Below, one piece after another: positions 4,438 through 5,555 of a stretch of 5,555 bases of DNA. The DNA is from an uncultured Rickettsiales bacterium. Its GTDB lineage: Bacteria; Pseudomonadota; Alphaproteobacteria; Rickettsiales; Deianiraeaceae. The position numbers were made by a program, and so were the translations under genes. The DNA lies in assembly GCA_946544555.1 (NCBI GenBank), contig CAMNMI010000059.1:1-5555 (forward strand), read 5' to 3'. Each line of letters starts with the position of its first letter. Position 1 is the stretch's first letter. Under the pieces are notes generated by a model that saw only the letters and a program-made list of their open reading frames with translations, searched no databases and was not told the DNA's origin.

Positions 4438-5453
4438 ATTTCCAACAATTTTATATCTGGAAATGCCTTGGAAAATTCTATTTGTAGAAGGTTTTTGTCA
4501 CGCTCTCTAACTATCAATTTCACGTTTGGCCCCGCATCAATAGTGGCGTAAACATCCATTTTTTTATCTCTTCTGCAAGCCCTGACAAACTCCAAAATTT
4601 CGTATGTTTTTGGCTCAAAATAGTTAATCCCGCCCGCCTGTATAGCCTTGTGCATCATGATTGCATTATTTTCAACGAGCGCACCAAATTCTTCAAAAAA
4701 TTCTATTTGTAGTATTTTTTTTGCATCAATTTCTGTCTGGCGCAACCACTCTTGATATTTCAAATTATTACTATTAATAGTATTACTATATGTAGTAATT
4801 TTCATTGCCTCTGATGAAGAAATTTTCTTTCTATTTGTAGAAACAACTGCTACAAACATGCAGTTTTTTTCTTGCAATTTCAATTCAATCGGCTCTGCAA
4901 AACTGTCCATTCCGTCAGCCAAAATGCCTTTATTCCAAACTGCAAAGTCAGAATTTACAATCGAACGACAAGCACTTCCGCTACCAAGACGAGCCAAAAT
5001 TGACAATTCTCTTTCTGATAATTTTAAATCAAAAATGTCGTTTATCGCAAGTGTTAATGCTGCAAAACCGCTTGCCGATGAAGCTATTCCAGCTGCTGTT
5101 GGAAAATTATTATGTGTCTCAATTTGAAAAGTTTGTTTGATATTCAATGCATTTCTGAACAAATCTAAAAATGCAAAAATTCTATTTGTAGTATTACTAT
5201 TAATAGTATTACTATATGTAGAATTATTTATCACCAATGTATCCTTGTTAGATATGGAGATTTTCGTTTTTGAACCAAGATTTTTGCCTTGCATTGACAC
5301 ACTTGTTGACATCGGTAAATACAATTCTTCATCTCGTTTTCCCCAGTATTTTACGAGCGCGATGTTGATTGGCGCAAACAAAAAATCAGTTTTTTCTCTC
5401 AATTTCCATGCCTTATTTTTCAAAATTTCATTCACAATTTCCTGCCTCGTCAT
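4434..5453 (-). CDS. mvaD: Diphosphomevalonate decarboxylase
   Basis: A GHMP-superfamily enzyme that converts mevalonate 5-diphosphate to isopentenyl diphosphate with ATP, the last step of the mevalonate route. Motifs in order: APINIALVKYWGKRDEELYLP (27-47), the family's substrate and ATP region; NNFPTAAGIASSASGFAALT (115-134), the glycine/serine-rich ATP loop; ARLGSGSACRSI (154-165); and IDAGPNVKL (305-313), with the catalytic aspartate D306 or D307 depending on start. At 339 aa it is slightly longer than usual. Two inserts account for much of the excess: STYSNTINSNTTNR at 78-91 and TYSNTINSN at 221-229, the second interrupting the usual region after SS..MK. ATG 5453 overlaps the stop of the upstream GHMP kinase by 4 nt (ATGA), implying translational coupling. 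A phosphomevalonate decarboxylase role cannot be excluded, but the motifs favour the diphosphate enzyme. Its 3' end overlaps folC convergently. Confidence 0.94.
   Translation of the reverse strand: MTRQEIVNEILKNKAWKLREKTDFLFAPINIALVKYWGKRDEELYLPMSTSVSMQGKNLGSKTKISISNKDTLVINNSTYSNTINSNTTNRIFAFLDLFRNALNIKQTFQIETHNNFPTAAGIASSASGFAALTLAINDIFDLKLSERELSILARLGSGSACRSIVNSDFAVWNKGILADGMDSFAEPIELKLQEKNCMFVAVVSTNRKKISSSEAMKITTYSNTINSNNLKYQEWLRQTEIDAKKILQIEFFEEFGALVENNAIMMHKAIQAGGINYFEPKTYEILEFVRACRRDKKMDVYATIDAGPNVKLIVRERDKNLLQIEFSKAFPDIKLLEI
4476..4489 (-). repeat. 14-bp arms-only repeat in mvaD 3' end
   Basis: TTCTACAAATAGAA on the minus strand equals the two outer arms of the 44-bp element joined without its two internal 15-bp units. 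It can form a 5-bp stem (TTCTA/TAGAA) with a 4-nt loop. It is translated within LLQIEF, a different frame from the Ser/Asn-rich copies. An identical 14-mer lies at 4829-4842. Confidence 0.6.
4701..4716 (-). repeat. 16-bp one-arm fragment of the palindromic repeat
   Basis: AATACTACAAATAGAA on the minus strand is identical to the 3' 16 bases of the 44-bp element. The opposite arm is missing and an A-run takes its place. It is translated as part of ILQIEF, the same frame as the arms-only copy at 4476-4489. Confidence 0.55.
4766..4795 (-). repeat. 30-bp two-unit copy in mvaD, lacking outer arms
   Basis: Thirty bases identical to the inner part of the 44-bp element in mvaD: two 15-bp units beginning on the minus strand with CTACATATAGTAATA. 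The TTCTA and CAAATAGAA arms are absent. It is translated as TYSNTINSN (residues 221-229), the same frame as in the two full copies, at a position between the SS..MK motif and the following helix where other MvaD proteins have a short conserved stretch. Confidence 0.85.
4829..4842 (-). repeat. 14-bp arms-only repeat in mvaD, second copy
   Basis: Identical to the 14-mer at 4476-4489 (TTCTACAAATAGAA on the minus strand), but translated in the Ser-Thr-Asn-Arg frame (STNRK, residues 205-209), as in the full-length copies. It has no internal 15-bp units. Confidence 0.6.
5180..5223 (-). repeat. 44-bp imperfect palindrome inside mvaD (full copy)
   Basis: The second full copy. On the minus strand it starts TTCTACATATAGTAATACT and ends ACTACAAATAGAA, differing by one base from the folC copy. 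It is read in frame as STYSNTINSNTTNR (78-91) between a short beta-rich segment and the helix FAFLDLF. Orientation relative to the coding strand and reading frame are the same as in folC, although the genes run in opposite directions. Confidence 0.9.
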
Positions 5454-5555
5454 TCAATTTCTATGCCTTTTTCATCCACATCAATGTCAAAACATTGCTT
5501 GTCGTTGATATCAATTTTTCCGAGCGCCAACACGCAATCTCCGAGCCCTGAACCT
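5450..5555 (-). CDS. C-terminal fragment of a GHMP kinase, probably mevalonate kinase
   Basis: Only the last 34 residues are in the window; the gene continues past the right edge. They begin GSGLGDCVLALG, which fits GHMP motif 3 (the glycine-rich segment near the C-terminus of mevalonate, phosphomevalonate and related kinases), and end KGIEIE before TGA at 5452-5450. The stop overlaps the mvaD start codon (ATGA), so the two genes are almost certainly in one operon. This context makes a mevalonate-pathway kinase, which phosphorylates mevalonate or phosphomevalonate with ATP upstream of MvaD, the best reading. Which of the two cannot be decided from this fragment. Confidence 0.75.
   Translation of the reverse strand, partial: GSGLGDCVLALGKIDINDKQCFDIDVDEKGIEIE

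Noticed and set aside
4439..4463. TTTCCA/TGGAAA hairpin just after the folC stop as a terminator
   Set aside because: The stem is six AT-leaning pairs with a 13-nt loop and no following T-run, and it lies inside the mvaD coding sequence.
3768..5223. The repeats as a CRISPR array or transposon ends
   Set aside because: Copies are irregularly spaced, vary in length, sit inside conserved coding regions and have no spacers, transposase or cas genes nearby.

Overview
The window is compact, AT-rich bacterial DNA with six largely complete protein genes, one partial gene at the right end and possibly one more at the left edge. The taxon cannot be fixed from sequence alone. The mevalonate-pathway genes (diphosphomevalonate decarboxylase plus the tail of a GHMP kinase), a LysR regulator, a folate synthase beginning MPHWP and short palindromic repeats read in frame inside genes are compatible with a host-associated Gram-negative, perhaps an alphaproteobacterium of the Rickettsiales/Holosporales type. 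That is inference from family memory, not a database result.

Layout. Positions 1-53 may hold the last codons of a plus-strand gene. 72-746 (+) is an unrecognised 224-aa protein. It meets, tail to tail with a 21-nt overlap, a LysR-type regulator (1733-726, -). Just upstream of the regulator and on the same strand is an 87-aa acidic helical protein (2015-1752), driven by a near-perfect sigma70 promoter (2066-2039), so the two look like one operon. Next on the minus strand is an FkbM-family SAM methyltransferase (2784-2074). The 2785-3051 interval upstream of it is not empty. It contains an in-frame membrane segment and coiled-coil linker belonging to the methyltransferase. These are cut off from a good ATG (2953) by a (TA)10 run that sets the wrong frame, which looks like a phase-variable switch. 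The rest of the interval holds a perfect 15-bp tandem duplication. Diverging from it, folC (3052-4437, +) makes folylpolyglutamate/dihydrofolate synthase. It overlaps the stop of mvaD (5453-4434, -) by 4 nt. mvaD is in turn coupled by an ATGA overlap to a GHMP kinase, probably mevalonate kinase, whose last 34 residues lie at 5555-5450.

Two observations stand out. First, the (TA)10 tract would switch the methyltransferase between a membrane-anchored and a soluble form. Second, folC and mvaD carry a family of short imperfect palindromes: two 44-bp copies, a 30-bp copy, a 19-bp core, and 14-16-bp pieces. All lie between 3768 and 5223. The three longest copies are translated in the same frame into a Ser/Thr/Asn-rich peptide (TYSNTxNSN). 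The 14-bp and 44-bp forms differ by exactly two 15-bp units. This resembles, in principle, the in-frame palindromic elements known from Rickettsia and Wolbachia, but the units are much shorter and I do not recognise the sequence.

The biochemistry visible is isoprenoid precursor synthesis (mevalonate branch), folate polyglutamylation, and probable methylation of a sugar, lipid or other surface compound. The regulator's target is not apparent.
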